A stretch of 64,000 bases of DNA from an uncultured Clostridia bacterium (GCA_948896235.1 CAQUUC010000005.1:1-64000), one strand, 5' to 3'. Shown: positions 36,912-48,041, numbered from the stretch's first letter. The notes: generated by a model from the sequence alone, not told the origin. Program-made: numbers and translations.

Positions 36912-37758
36912 ATGGAAAGATTATGAAATATTAGATATGGCAAATGGTGAAAAACTTGAAAAGTGGAAAGATGTTATACTGGTTAGACCAGACCCACAAA
37001 TTATATGGAACAAAAAAAGTTTTCCACATAAGTGGAAAGATGTAAATGCTACATATAATAGAAGTAAAACAGGTGGAGGAAGTTGGGAATATAATAAAAA
37101 GATGCCAGATTCTTGGAAAATTAATTATAAAGATTTAACTTTTAATATAAAACCAATGGGCTTTAAACACACTGGTTTATTTCCTGAACAAGCAGTAAAT
37201 TGGGACTGGATGATTGATAAAATAAAAAAAGAAAAAAGAGAAATAAAGGTATTAAATTTATTTGCGTACACAGGAGGAGCAACAGTTGCTTGCTTGTATG
37301 CAGGGGCTAGTGTATGTCATGTAGATAGTTCAAAAGGAATGGTTGCGTGGGCAAAAGAAAATGTGGTTTCTTCTGGTTTAGAAAAAAGACCAGTTAGATA
37401 TATTGTTGATGATGTAGTTAAATTTGTAAATAGAGAAATTAGGCGTGGAAATAAATATGATGCAATTATTATGGACCCACCATCATATGGTAGAGGTGCA
37501 AACGGAGAGGTATGGCAGTTTGAAGAAAACATATATGATTTAGTTAATTTATGTATGCAAGTTTTATCAAAAGATCCATTGTTTTTCCTAATTAACTCTT
37601 ATACTACAGGTATATCTTCAAAAGTACTAGAAAATATATTAAAACTAAATATTCCTACAAATGTAAAAGGAAAGTTTGAAGCAGGAGAAATTGGACTTAC
37701 AATGACTAATAGTAGCTTAGTATTACCTTGTGGAATATATGGACGTTGGGAGAAGTAA
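36895..37758 (+). CDS. SAM-dependent rRNA methyltransferase, RlmI/YccW-like
   Basis: 287 residues, a class I methyltransferase. The SAM motif is VLNLFAYTGGATVACLYAGA, followed by HVDSSKGMV, and the catalytic motif is MDPPSYGRG, typical of the RlmI/K family of 23S rRNA methyltransferases. The PUA domain of longer relatives is absent. Overlaps ispH, and the following RluA gene starts at its stop codon, so the three are probably one transcript. Confidence 0.88.
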   Translation: MKIADEWKDYEILDMANGEKLEKWKDVILVRPDPQIIWNKKSFPHKWKDVNATYNRSKTGGGSWEYNKKMPDSWKINYKDLTFNIKPMGFKHTGLFPEQAVNWDWMIDKIKKEKREIKVLNLFAYTGGATVACLYAGASVCHVDSSKGMVAWAKENVVSSGLEKRPVRYIVDDVVKFVNREIRRGNKYDAIIMDPPSYGRGANGEVWQFEENIYDLVNLCMQVLSKDPLFFLINSYTTGISSKVLENILKLNIPTNVKGKFEAGEIGLTMTNSSLVLPCGIYGRWEK

Positions 37759-37759
37759 T

Positions 37760-38440
37760 ATGCAAGATTTAAAAGTATTATATGAAGATAACCATATTAT
37801 AGTGGTAGAGAAGAAACCTAATATTCCATCACAGGGAGATAAAACAAATGATATCGATATGCTTACTATTGTAAAACAATATATAAAGGAGAAATATAAT
37901 AAACCAGGAGAGGTTTATTTAGGCTTAATACATAGATTAGATAGACCAGTTGGAGGAGTTATGGTATTTGCTAGAACTTCAAAGGCGGCGGCAAGACTTA
38001 GTGAAGAAGTAAGAAATAAAGTTTTTAAGAAAAAATATCTTGCTATCGTAGATGGAAGATTTGAAAAGAAAATTGATACCTTAGAAGATTATTTATTAAA
38101 AAATGAGAAAAACAATTTAAGTAAGGTCGTAAAAGAAGGAACCAAAAATGCAAAATTAGCTAGCCTAGACTACGAAGAACTTACATATAATGAAGAAACA
38201 AATTTATCAGTACTTAAAATAAATTTACATACAGGAAGACATCACCAAATAAGAGTACAATTATCTAGTAGAGGACACAGCATATATGGTGATCAAAAAT
38301 ATGGTGCAAGAGGTAGAGGAAAACAAATTGCATTATGGGCATATAGTTTAAGCTTAGTGCATCCAATAACTAAAGAAGAAATGACATTTGAGAGCTTTCC
38401 AGATAAAATAGGTAGCTGGAAAATATTGGAAAATATATAA
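37760..38440 (+). CDS. RluA-family pseudouridine synthase
   Basis: 226 residues. The catalytic motif HRLDRPVGGVMVFA carries the conserved Asp; GRHHQIRVQLSSRGH and the IYGDQKYGA segment are also RluA signatures. There is no S4 domain. Start ATG 37760 has GGGAGAAG, just after the methyltransferase stop. The target uridine in rRNA or tRNA cannot be told from sequence alone. Confidence 0.92.
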   Translation: MQDLKVLYEDNHIIVVEKKPNIPSQGDKTNDIDMLTIVKQYIKEKYNKPGEVYLGLIHRLDRPVGGVMVFARTSKAAARLSEEVRNKVFKKKYLAIVDGRFEKKIDTLEDYLLKNEKNNLSKVVKEGTKNAKLASLDYEELTYNEETNLSVLKINLHTGRHHQIRVQLSSRGHSIYGDQKYGARGRGKQIALWAYSLSLVHPITKEEMTFESFPDKIGSWKILENI

Positions 38441-38458
38441 TTTTATGTTTAAAATTAA

Positions 38459-38492
38459 CAGGAGTTGCATAGGGTGCTGCTTCTTTTTTTTT
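38459..38492 (+). terminator. Terminator after the RluA gene
   Basis: AGGAGTTGC pairs imperfectly with GCTGCTTCT, followed by a T8 run. Confidence 0.6.
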
Positions 38493-38600
38493 GATAAATT
38501 GATTAAATGCTTTTTACAAAACTTATAAAATCATATATAAAAAAATAAAATCAAAATTTTATATATAAAAAAACACATCTTATAAATTAAATAAAATTAG

Positions 38601-38607
38601 TGTCGAA
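38601..38607 (+). promoter_or_regulatory. Spo0A-like box upstream of agrB
   Basis: TGTCGAA exactly matches the Spo0A box core. It lies 57 bp before the agrB ATG and close to a TATAAG -10-like element. Control is inference. Confidence 0.4.
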
Positions 38608-38657
38608 AATTAGTATAAGATAGCCTCATAGAGAAAAGAAAAAGAAAGAGGCAAAAA

Positions 38658-39278
38658 ATGATAGATAAATTTTGTAACTATCTAACTACTAAAATTAGAA
38701 AAGAAAACCCAGATATTGATGATGAAAGAGCAGAAGTTATCAATTATGGGATACATCTAATAGTAGGAGAAATACCAAAATTTTTTATTATAATGGGAGT
38801 TGCTTTTATTTTAGGAGTATTAGATTTAACCATACTTGCATATTTCTTGGTTCTACCATTTAGAGGAGCATCAGGAGGATTTCACTTAAAAACACATATA
38901 GGTTGTATAGTAGGTTCTATAGTATTCTTTTGTGGAATTGGGCTATTAGGAAAATATTTAATATTTGAGAAAACATTAAAATATATAATAGCATTTCTTA
39001 TATGGGTATTTGGGATGATAATGGTAAAACTTTATGCGCCAGCAGATACAGAAAATGTACCTATTATAAGTAAAAAAGAAAGAAAAAAGAAAAGAATATT
39101 ATCATATATTACTTTAACATTAAGTATTATCATTGGATTATTTATAAAAAATGAAGTAATATCAAATATAATTATTTATGGTATGTTATTTCAAAGTATG
39201 TCAATAACACGACTTGCATATAATTTAACCAATAATAAATATGGATATGAAGTATATAATGCTTCACAAGAATTTTAG
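38658..39278 (+). CDS. agrB: AgrB peptide-processing membrane protease
   Basis: AgrB cleaves and cyclises the AgrD prepeptide into a thiolactone autoinducer. The 206-residue protein has several TM helices and the catalytic His and Cys in PFRGASGGFHLKTHIGC (His about 75, Cys about 83). The AgrB family pattern NYGIHLIVGEIPKF is present. AGAGG precedes ATG. agrD follows 72 bp later on the same strand. agrA-agrC are convergent beyond it. Confidence 0.93.
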   Translation: MIDKFCNYLTTKIRKENPDIDDERAEVINYGIHLIVGEIPKFFIIMGVAFILGVLDLTILAYFLVLPFRGASGGFHLKTHIGCIVGSIVFFCGIGLLGKYLIFEKTLKYIIAFLIWVFGMIMVKLYAPADTENVPIISKKERKKKRILSYITLTLSIIIGLFIKNEVISNIIIYGMLFQSMSITRLAYNLTNNKYGYEVYNASQEF

Positions 39279-39283
39279 TTAAT

Positions 39284-39312
39284 AAAAAATATCAGCCGGC
39301 GATATTTTTTGT
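39284..39312 (+). terminator. Hairpin between agrB and agrD
   Basis: AAAAATATC pairs with GATATTTTT around AGCCGGC, followed by TTG. It could attenuate agrD relative to agrB or process the mRNA. Confidence 0.6.
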
Positions 39313-39350
39313 TATATAGTTTTTATACAAAAGAAAGGGGAGAAATTCCT

Positions 39351-39470
39351 ATGTTAAAAATGTTATCAAAATTAGCTGAAAAATATGCTAAATCAACAAA
39401 CACAGCATGCTTTGTTTGGGGATGGCTTCATCAACCAAAAATGCCAGCAAGTTTAATTAAAAAAGACTAA
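39351..39470 (+). CDS. agrD: AgrD cyclic autoinducer prepeptide
   Basis: A 39-residue peptide starting MLKMLSKLAEKYAKS: an amphipathic N-terminal leader, then a core around NTACFVWGW with the single Cys needed for a thiolactone, then a recognition tail HQPKMPASL like the conserved clostridial QPK-x-P motif. A mature ring formed by Cys and Trp residues is inferred. GGGGAG precedes the ATG. It lies between agrB and a terminator shared with agrC. Confidence 0.9.
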   Translation: MLKMLSKLAEKYAKSTNTACFVWGWLHQPKMPASLIKKD

Positions 39471-39507
39471 TAACAAATTCCAAAAAATTTTATAACAAAA
39501 AACCTTA

Positions 39508-39543
39508 ACGAAAAAAGATAGCCTCGACAACTATCTTTTTTCA
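39508..39543. terminator. Bidirectional terminator between agrD and agrC
   Basis: AAAAAAGATAG pairs with CTATCTTTTTT around CCTCGACAA. Confidence 0.85.
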
Positions 39544-39545
39544 TT

Positions 39546-40896
39546 TTATTTATTATACATTTCTAATTGTTGATTAAAGAAGATATCATTTTTAGTAGTG
39601 TATAAATTTAGATTATTATTTTTCTTCATAATCTGTCTTACTTCCCATAATCCAAGACCTGTATTGTTTTGTTTTGAAGAATAGCCTTTTTCATAAATTT
39701 TATCTAAGTCTACATCTTTTTCTTTATAAGTATTTTCAATAATTAGTAACTGACGATTTACTTTAAAATCTTTTCTAATTTCAACATTAATAATTTTATC
39801 TTCACATTCATAAGCAGCTTCTATAGCATTATCCATAAGTATTCCAAGTACTCTTGTAAATTCGTAAATCTTCATATTAAGTTCATTTAAATTTAAGAAA
39901 ATTTCTAAATGTATTTTTATACCAAGTTCATCTGCTTTGTGGTATTTAGAGGTCAATAGGCTATATATAGCAGGATTATTTATTACTTCAGGACTTAATG
40001 TATACAAATTATTAACCTTTTGACAGTCACCTAATAGTTGCGAATAATAAGTTCTTAATCCTTCCATATCATTGGTACCAACATAACCGACCAATTGCTT
40101 GAACAATATTACTAAAATCGTGCTTAAAAGCTCTAACATTATCATGTAATATTTTTAAAGATTTATTATATAGTTGTGCTTCTTCTAAGTCTTGTTCTGT
40201 TATTTGTAATTGAGTTGTTCTATATAAACTATAGATACTTACAAAGAAATATGCTATTAAACTTATTATAGATAGTAATGTTATAGAAAAAGGTAATATT
40301 TCATTATAATATCCAATTAAATAAAATTGAGTAGATATCGTAATAACTACTAGAATAAAATTGCATAGCAAGATAATTTTATTAGATTTGGGCATATTGT
40401 CTAATATTGAAATGTTTATTTTATATCGTTTCATAATAATAAAAATACAGAAAATTATTAAATATGTAATTAAAGCTCCACTTATTCTAAATATTGGAAT
40501 TTGTATTGCTTCTTCTTGAGTTACACCAAAGAAAACATAGCAAGTCTTAAAAAAGATTGTTTCAAAAAGAGCAATAATAATAGTTGGAAATATTTCAGAT
40601 AGTATAGCTTTTAAAATAGATATACGAAAAATTATCATAATTAGTATAAATGGAATAATCATATTTATAAAAACTATGACTGCTTTAGGTATATAGAAAG
40701 TAGATAAAATAGTACATATAGATAAAGCAAAAACATATATCATTTTTTGCTTTTTTGCAGATGAAATATTCAATATTGTAGTAAATAATAACATAGCAAC
40801 AGTTACTTCAATAAAAATTAATGGAATACTAAATATTTGAATTAGTTCTTCATTAGGTGTTGATAGTGCTGTCCAAATTGTTTGAAAAATTTCCAT
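39546..40896 (-). CDS. agrC: AgrC-type sensor histidine kinase, one CGG shift
   Basis: Predicted receptor for the AgrD peptide. With the +1 skip it has 449 residues: six or so TM helices (to about residue 200), the phosphoacceptor region RAFKHDFSNIVQAIGG, and a GHKL ATPase domain (MDNAIEAAYE N-box, NTGLGLWEV G-box). The CGG (40089-40087) lies eight residues after the H-box His and separates the DHp helix from the ATPase. Frame zero stops seven codons later, leaving a kinase with no ATP-binding domain. Its start overlaps agrA. Confidence 0.93.
40087..40089 (-). other. CGG +1 site, agrC
   Basis: P-site GGT. Skipping C gives GGT TAT GTT (Gly-Tyr-Val), forming QAIGGYVGTND. Confidence 0.93.
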
Positions 40897-41587
40897 AGTT
40901 ATTTAAAACCTCCATAAAATTATTTTTATATTTGGGACCAATGTAACATTCTTTATTATCAAATTTTATAGTGTTACTCATTGGTTCTATATCCTTAATA
41001 TTGTCTACATTTGCAATATATGATTTATGACATCTTACAAAGTTTTCCGCCAGACAAGGTTCGATTTTATTAAAAGAAGTATATGCTTCATACTGATTTG
41101 AATCAGTATAAACAATTAACTTCATACCATCTTTCTTTATATATTGAATATCATCTTGTTTAATAATGTTCTTATTGTTAAGAGATAAGTATTTAGGATG
41201 TTCATTAGGAGTATCAGTAAATAACCTAACTAAAGTTTCCTCAATTCTTTCAATTGTAAATGGTTTTGCAATATAATCAAAAGTCTTTACTTTGTAGGCA
41301 AGTAGAGCATATTCTAAGTGCCCTGTTGTAAAAATAATATAGACAGATTTATCTGTCTTTCTAACTTTTTCGGCGAGTTCAATTCCAGAAATTCCAGATT
41401 GCAAATGTATGTCTAATATTAAAACATGAACTTTATTTGATTTAATATATGAAAGTACATCATTTGCATTATTAGACTTAAATGTAATTTGAGCTTCATA
41501 GTCATGTTTTAAAAATAAAGTATTTAACATGCTATCTAATCTGTTTAGAATGCTTTCATTATCGTCGCATAAAACAAAATTTAACAT
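40853..41587 (-). CDS. agrA: AgrA-type LytTR response regulator
   Basis: 244 residues: receiver domain (about 1-120) with CDDN acidic pocket, phospho-Asp in LILDIHL near residue 60, and switch Lys in AKPF; then a LytTR DNA-binding domain (about 140-235) with the motif VRCHKSYIANVDNI. It overlaps the agrC start by 44 bp, so the two are coupled. It would activate its targets on AgrC phosphorylation. No clear LytTR direct repeat was found upstream of agrB. Confidence 0.93.
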   Translation of the reverse strand: MLNFVLCDDNESILNRLDSMLNTLFLKHDYEAQITFKSNNANDVLSYIKSNKVHVLILDIHLQSGISGIELAEKVRKTDKSVYIIFTTGHLEYALLAYKVKTFDYIAKPFTIERIEETLVRLFTDTPNEHPKYLSLNNKNIIKQDDIQYIKKDGMKLIVYTDSNQYEAYTSFNKIEPCLAENFVRCHKSYIANVDNIKDIEPMSNTIKFDNKECYIGPKYKNNFMEVLNNYGNFSNNLDSTINT

Positions 41588-41970
41588 ATTTTTATCCCCC
41601 GTATTTAAAGATGCATTAGGTAAAATTACCCAAAATTTTCCAAATGTCTTTTACAATATTAAAGCATATTTTAAATAATGTCAAGAAAAATGACGAAAAA
41701 TTGGAAAAAATTAGAAAAACACAAAAAAACAGAACGGATATTATCGTTGATATTCTAAACAAAAATTAATATTAAATATAAGAAATAAAATATAAAAAAT
41801 GTAATCGAAGGAAAATATTGTAAATAAAAAGAGCTGAAGTTTGAATAGAAAGAAATAAAGTTAAAGACAAGAAAGTTAAACAATTTACCAATTGTTATTA
41901 ATGAATTATAGTAAAATTATAGAATATATGATATACTAAATATGTACTAAATAAAAAATGGAGGAAGCAA
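41588..41970. other. Intergenic region between agrA and the HipA-like gene
   Basis: It contains the agrA promoter and, near 41915-41945, AT-rich elements that could serve the plus-strand gene. I see no ORF, RNA gene or clear operator in it. Confidence 0.5.
41656..41684 (-). promoter_or_regulatory. Promoter of agrA-agrC
   Basis: Minus strand: TTGACA (41684-41679), 17-bp spacer, TAATAT (41661-41656). Confidence 0.75.
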
Positions 41971-42828
41971 ATGATTAATTTTACAAATGCAGTAGAAGAA
42001 TTTAATAATTATAAAGGTTCAGAAAAAAAGAAAACCTTAATATATAATAAGAAAAAATATTTAGTAAAATTTCCTGATCCAATTAGAGAAAAAAATAAAA
42101 ATATATCATATATTAATAATGCATTCTCGGAATATATTGGAAGTAATGTATTTAAAATAATAGGTTTTGATGTTCAAAATACAATTTTGGGTAAATATGA
42201 ATATAATGGAAAAGAAAAAATAGTTTGCGCATGTGAAGATTTTACAAACGATGATAATGTATTATATGAATTTGAAAATTTAGCATTAAGTACAAACCCT
42301 GATAAAAAAATAGAAACAGAATTAAAAGATATATTAGAAGTAATTGAAGAAAGCAAGATGATTGATACAGAAGAAACAAAGCAAAAATTTTGGGATATGT
42401 TTGTTATTGACAGTTTAATTGGAAATACAGATAGGCACAATGGAAATTGGGGATTTTTATTGAATAAAAATACAGGAAAAGTAAAGTTCTCTCCAATATA
42501 TGATTGCGGTTCAGCTTTAAATCCAATGCTTGAAGATAATGAAATTGAAAGAATAAATGAGACAGAGTTAAAAAATTTATCAATTAATTGCTATTCATGT
42601 TTAAAAGAAAATGGTAAAAAGATTAATTGTATGGAATACATAAAAAAAATGGAAAATGAAGAATGCAACAATGCAATTAAAAGATTGTTTTTAAATATTA
42701 ATATAGATGAAATAAATACATTTATTGAAAATGTAGAGTGTATGTCTGGAGTTAGGAAAGATTTCTATAAGAAGATTATAGCAATGCGATATGAAATTAT
42801 AAAAGAAGTATATGAAGCTATAAAATAA
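41971..42828 (+). CDS. HipA/CtkA-like Ser/Thr kinase domain protein
   Basis: 285 residues with the kinase core of HipA-like proteins: a nucleotide-binding Lys in YLVKFPD, the catalytic motif GNTDRHNGNWGFL and the metal-binding motif YDCGSALNP. There is no HipB-like HTH partner next to it, so this looks like the stand-alone CtkA-type branch rather than a classical toxin-antitoxin module. GGAGG precedes ATG. Confidence 0.82.
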   Translation: MINFTNAVEEFNNYKGSEKKKTLIYNKKKYLVKFPDPIREKNKNISYINNAFSEYIGSNVFKIIGFDVQNTILGKYEYNGKEKIVCACEDFTNDDNVLYEFENLALSTNPDKKIETELKDILEVIEESKMIDTEETKQKFWDMFVIDSLIGNTDRHNGNWGFLLNKNTGKVKFSPIYDCGSALNPMLEDNEIERINETELKNLSINCYSCLKENGKKINCMEYIKKMENEECNNAIKRLFLNINIDEINTFIENVECMSGVRKDFYKKIIAMRYEIIKEVYEAIK

Positions 42829-42943
42829 CTATATAGTAACAAATACAAAGAGAAACGCTAAATATTTATATGAACTTAAATATTTAGTGTTTTTGTTATA
42901 TTATGATTTTATCCTCATAAAATACTATAAGGAGGAAAGGGTT

Positions 42944-43763
42944 ATGAATAAAACGAAAAGAAAGTTTTATATATTTGCAATACTAATAGTATGTGTGTTT
43001 GCTTTTTGTATTGTACAAATAATGAGAAATAAAGAAACAGTTTTAACAACTTCAGTACGGAACAACAGCTTTAAGCAATACTAAAATTGGTTGGGGAATT
43101 AAAAGAAATGATAATCATGCTCAACCAGATCTTGGAAGTAAAAATAAGGAATTAATTGATAAATATACAGGAATTGCTATGGGAAATAGCGAGAAAAAAT
43201 ATGTATATTTAACCTTTGATGAAGGATATGAAGCAGGTTATACTCCAAGAATATTGCAAGTACTAAAAGAAAATGAGGTTAATGCTACATTTTTTATAAC
43301 AGCACACTATGTTAATACAAGCGAAGAATTAGTAAAAGAGATGATAAGTAATGGACATATAATAGGAAATCATACAGTTAATCATAAAAGTATGCCAGAT
43401 TTAACAGATGAACTAGTAAAAACAGAAGTAATGGATTTACATACTAAGGTATATGAAAAGTTTGGCTATGAAATGAAATATATACGTCCACCTAAAGGAG
43501 AATTTAGTGAAAGGACTATAAATATAACAAATGGATTAGGGTATACAACAGTAATGTGGAGCTTTGCATATGATGATTGGGACGAAAATAAACAAGGTAG
43601 GGAAAGCTATGCAAAAAAGAAAATATTAGATAATGTACATCCTGGAGCAGTTATTTTATTACATGGAAATTCTAAAGATAATACAAATATATTGGATGAA
43701 TGTATAAAAGAAATAAAAAATATGGGATATGAATTTAGAAGTTTAGATCAATTTGTAAGATAA
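42944..43763 (+). CDS. PdaA-like polysaccharide deacetylase, one CGG shift
   Basis: 272 residues with one N-terminal TM or signal helix (about 8-27) and a NodB deacetylase domain: TFDEGYEAGYTPRIL (metal Asp-Glu), HTVNHKSM (metal His), RPPKGEFS, and the late LLHGNSKDN. Resembles the spore cortex muramic delta-lactam enzyme PdaA. CGG at 43058 falls between the anchor and the domain: TTSVGTTALSNTKIGWG. Frame zero stops nine codons later. RBS AAGGAGG. Confidence 0.88.
43058..43060 (+). other. CGG +1 site, PdaA-like
   Basis: P-site GTA. Skipping C gives GGA ACA ACA (Gly-Thr-Thr). Confidence 0.88.
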
Positions 43764-43892
43764 GAATAAAAAATAAAAAAGCTACAATAAAATTAGATTA
43801 TTGTAGCTTTTTTATATAAATGAAAATAATTTGAAAATTAAAAGCATATATATGAAAAAGGATATTATATGTTATTAAATTAAAAGGAAGGA

Positions 43893-44198
43893 ATGAAAAA
43901 AGTGAAACATATAAATAATCGAAAAAGAGTAAACAAAATAAATAGATTACTAGAACTACCAGAAGAGGTAGTTTCGGATAAACCAAAACTTACAATAGTT
44001 GGATTTAATGAGTTACTTATCGAAAATTATAAATCCATATTAGAATATGAAGATTATTATGTGAAAATAAATACACATATAGGGGCTATTAATATAAATG
44101 GCTTTAATTTAAGATTAAAAGAAATGACAGGGGACGACATAATGGTTACAGGAACTATTGATAGTATTGATTTTGAAAGTATAACAGATGAAGAATAG
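43893..44198 (+). CDS. yqfC: Sporulation protein YqfC
   Basis: About 101 residues (98 from the GTG at 43902) with the YqfC pattern LLELPEEVVSDKPKLTIVG and INGFNLRLKEM. YqfC is a conserved small protein of spore formers, made under mother-cell control and encoded next to yqfD, as here. AAGGAAGG is close to the ATG, so the GTG is a real alternative. Confidence 0.85.
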   Translation: MKKVKHINNRKRVNKINRLLELPEEVVSDKPKLTIVGFNELLIENYKSILEYEDYYVKINTHIGAININGFNLRLKEMTGDDIMVTGTIDSIDFESITDEE

Positions 44199-44250
44199 AG
44201 CCATAAGAAAGAGATAATAAATATGTTAAAAACAAAAGGAGAAAATAAAT

Positions 44251-45436
<1,186 letters not shown>

Positions 45437-45449
45437 AAGGATGATTAAT

Positions 45450-46664
45450 ATGGCAGAAAGAAGTTTAAGAGTACTAGAAACAAACACAACTTTCATTGGA
45501 AAGTTAACAAATTCAATTACAAAACTATTAATTCCAACTAGAGTAGGAATTAATGGATTATTAATACTTACTAAAAGAAATAATATATTAAAAGCGTTTG
45601 AAAATTATATTGATGAGAACAATAATGATGAAACCAACAAAAAAGAAATCTTATTGAAAAAATATGAAGATATGTATGGATTATATTTAGAAGCAATTGA
45701 CAAATATGTTATGGATTCAATATATAAAAAAGTAAAAAACGATACAGCAACTGCATTCGAAAAAAATGCCTTGAGTGAATATTATAATGTTACTCATTTA
45801 AAAGAAACACAATATTTAGAATATAAATATAGAAAACAAAAATATCTGCTTGAACTTGATTATGAATCATTACTTGATGGAAACAAAGAAAAAACATTAA
45901 ATAGATATAAAAAATTTTATGCAGTTAAGATGGAAAATTTATATAAGGGAATATTAAAGAATTATTCTATCAGGCTTGCAGATAATGCAGGAGGAGAAGA
46001 AAGAAAAAATCAAGTTTATGAAAATATATTTGCCACATTAGAAGAATATATTGTACAAATATTACCTATAAAGATGGAAATAGATAGTGAGGCATCTTAT
46101 AAAGAAATTATAGAGGACTATGATAAATTTAATACATTTTTAGCAGGAAAATTAGATTCGAGAGATATAATAGAGAAAAAACTAGTTTTACTAGGAATTA
46201 GTAGGAAATTGTTTACACATAGTTTGCCACTAATTGTAGCTGAACAATGTTATAGTAAATTATTAAAAGATACAAGAGATTTAATTATAACAGCTAAAAC
46301 TAATAAAAAGAAAAACAGTGCTTACCAAATGTTGATTGCTTTAATAGAAGATTATAATATTAAATTATTGTCAACAAAAATATATTGGGATAAACCACAA
46401 GAAAGAGAAGCCTATAAAAAATTTTGGCAAGAATATAAAAATATTGAAACTTTAAAGAATAGTGAACCTGAAAAATATGAAAAACAAAAAGAAATACTAT
46501 TTATAAAAAATGATTTAAATGCAGTAAGAAAAAATGCTGAAAAAAATAGTGAAATAATAAAATTTTATAAACAAGAATTAGTAGAACTTGGAGTAATGAA
46601 GAATATTAAAAATTCTTGTAAAACTATTAAGGAAAAATATACAAAAAAGAAAGAAGTAGCATAA
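45450..46664 (+). CDS. Unknown 404-residue helical protein
   Basis: A long, charged, mostly helical protein starting MAERSLRVLETNTTFIGKL, with a short amphipathic stretch near residues 20-40 (TKLLIPTRVGINGLLILTK) and many Lys, Glu and Tyr. No catalytic motif is visible. It occupies the place where phoH lies between yqfD and ybeY in many Firmicutes. Frame and codon use are host-like, so it is a native gene. ATG 45450 has GAAAGG upstream. Confidence 0.7.
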   Translation: MAERSLRVLETNTTFIGKLTNSITKLLIPTRVGINGLLILTKRNNILKAFENYIDENNNDETNKKEILLKKYEDMYGLYLEAIDKYVMDSIYKKVKNDTATAFEKNALSEYYNVTHLKETQYLEYKYRKQKYLLELDYESLLDGNKEKTLNRYKKFYAVKMENLYKGILKNYSIRLADNAGGEERKNQVYENIFATLEEYIVQILPIKMEIDSEASYKEIIEDYDKFNTFLAGKLDSRDIIEKKLVLLGISRKLFTHSLPLIVAEQCYSKLLKDTRDLIITAKTNKKKNSAYQMLIALIEDYNIKLLSTKIYWDKPQEREAYKKFWQEYKNIETLKNSEPEKYEKQKEILFIKNDLNAVRKNAEKNSEIIKFYKQELVELGVMKNIKNSCKTIKEKYTKKKEVA

Positions 46665-46668
46665 GAGT

Positions 46669-47151
46669 ATGAAACAAATTGCACAAATAGAATATTTAGA
46701 TGTAGAAAAAAATGATAACTATGAAGAAATAGTAAATAAAGTTATAAATGAATGTTTTTTAGAAGAAAACTTATTAAATACAAATATGTATATAAGTATA
46801 ACATTAACAAATCCTGAAAATATTAGAAATATAAATAAAGAATATAGAAATATTGATAAAGAGACTGATGTATTATCCTTTCCTATGTTTGAAAAGGACG
46901 AGCTACAAGCTATAATTAAAGATAATGAATATGAGGTTAATGATGTACTTGGAGATATAGTTATTTCACTAGAAAAAGTAAAAGAACAAGCAATTGAATA
47001 TGGACATAGTTTTGAAAGGGAGCTTGCTTATATGCTTGTACATGGATTTTATCATTTGATGGGATATGATCATATTGAAGAAAAAGATAAAGTTTTAATG
47101 AGACCTAAAGAAGAAAAAATTTTACAAAACCTTAATATAACAAGAATATAA
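46669..47151 (+). CDS. ybeY: rRNA maturation factor YbeY
   Basis: YbeY is a zinc endoribonuclease involved in 16S rRNA 3' maturation and ribosome quality control. The 160-residue protein has the signature HGFYHLMGYDH with three His ligands, preceded by TDVLSFPMF. Starts five bases after the previous stop without a strong ribosome site, suggesting coupling. Confidence 0.95.
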   Translation: MKQIAQIEYLDVEKNDNYEEIVNKVINECFLEENLLNTNMYISITLTNPENIRNINKEYRNIDKETDVLSFPMFEKDELQAIIKDNEYEVNDVLGDIVISLEKVKEQAIEYGHSFERELAYMLVHGFYHLMGYDHIEEKDKVLMRPKEEKILQNLNITRI

Positions 47152-47190
47152 ATTTAGATATTTAAAGATTAAGAATAATAGGTGAAAACG

Positions 47191-48015
47191 ATGAGAAAAA
47201 AAGATAACAATAGGAATAATGAAACACAAGAAGTGCATAAGATGAAAAATGGAAATTTCCTTGATGCCTTACAAAATGCACTAAATGGAATAATTTACGC
47301 AATAACCACACAAAGCAATATTAAAAAGCAATTAGTAATAGCAGTAGCAGTTATGCTAATAAGTTTATTCTTTGATTTAAACAAAGCAGAATTTTTGTGT
47401 TTAATGTTTACAGTTGTATTAATTATAGTTGCAGAAATGATAAATACAGCTATAGAAACAGTAGTAGATTTATATACAGATCTTTATCATCCAAAAGCCA
47501 AAATAGCAAAAGATGTAGGAGCGGGAGCAGTAGTATTAACAGCAATTAATGCGTTAATTGTTGCATATTTCTTATTTTTTGAAAAAATAAGTACCATTGG
47601 TTTAAAGATTGTAGATGAAATTGCAAATTCACCTACACATTTAGCATTTGTAGCAATAGTATTAACAGTAATAGTTATTGTTACATTAAAAGCAGCAGCT
47701 ACAAAAAACAATCATAAATTTATAAAAGAAAACTTTATGCCAAGTGGACAAACAGCGGTTGCCTTTGCAGGATTAACTATTATATGGTTAACGACCAGAA
47801 ATGTAGTAATATTTACTTTATCATTAGTTCTTGCATTAATAGTTGCAATAAATAGATATGAAAATGGAAAAAGAACCAAATCAGAAGTTGTTGTAGGAGC
47901 ATGGGTAGGTATTATGGTAGTGGTTTTATTATATGGACTTGCAGTACTATATGTTAATGCAGATGTATTAGCAAAAATAACACAACTTATAAGTAATTTT
48001 ACAATTGGAAGATAG
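47191..48015 (+). CDS. Diacylglycerol kinase-like / PAP2 fusion membrane protein
   Basis: 274 residues in two parts. The N-terminal half (about 20-125) is a DgkA/undecaprenol kinase domain with the motif VVLIIVAEMINTAIETVVD. The C-terminal half (about 150-270) resembles a PAP2 phosphatase: KENFMPSGQTAVAFAG and a late acidic motif region. Together they could phosphorylate and dephosphorylate lipid carriers. It follows ybeY as dgkA does in Firmicutes. Start ATG 47191 behind AGGTG. Confidence 0.85.
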   Translation: MRKKDNNRNNETQEVHKMKNGNFLDALQNALNGIIYAITTQSNIKKQLVIAVAVMLISLFFDLNKAEFLCLMFTVVLIIVAEMINTAIETVVDLYTDLYHPKAKIAKDVGAGAVVLTAINALIVAYFLFFEKISTIGLKIVDEIANSPTHLAFVAIVLTVIVIVTLKAAATKNNHKFIKENFMPSGQTAVAFAGLTIIWLTTRNVVIFTLSLVLALIVAINRYENGKRTKSEVVVGAWVGIMVVVLLYGLAVLYVNADVLAKITQLISNFTIGR

Positions 48016-48041
48016 GTTTTGGTTGAAAGAAGGAATATGAA

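Noticed and set aside
38440..38657. LytTR direct repeats as AgrA sites before agrB
   Set aside because: I found no pair of ACAGTT-like elements with the needed spacing.
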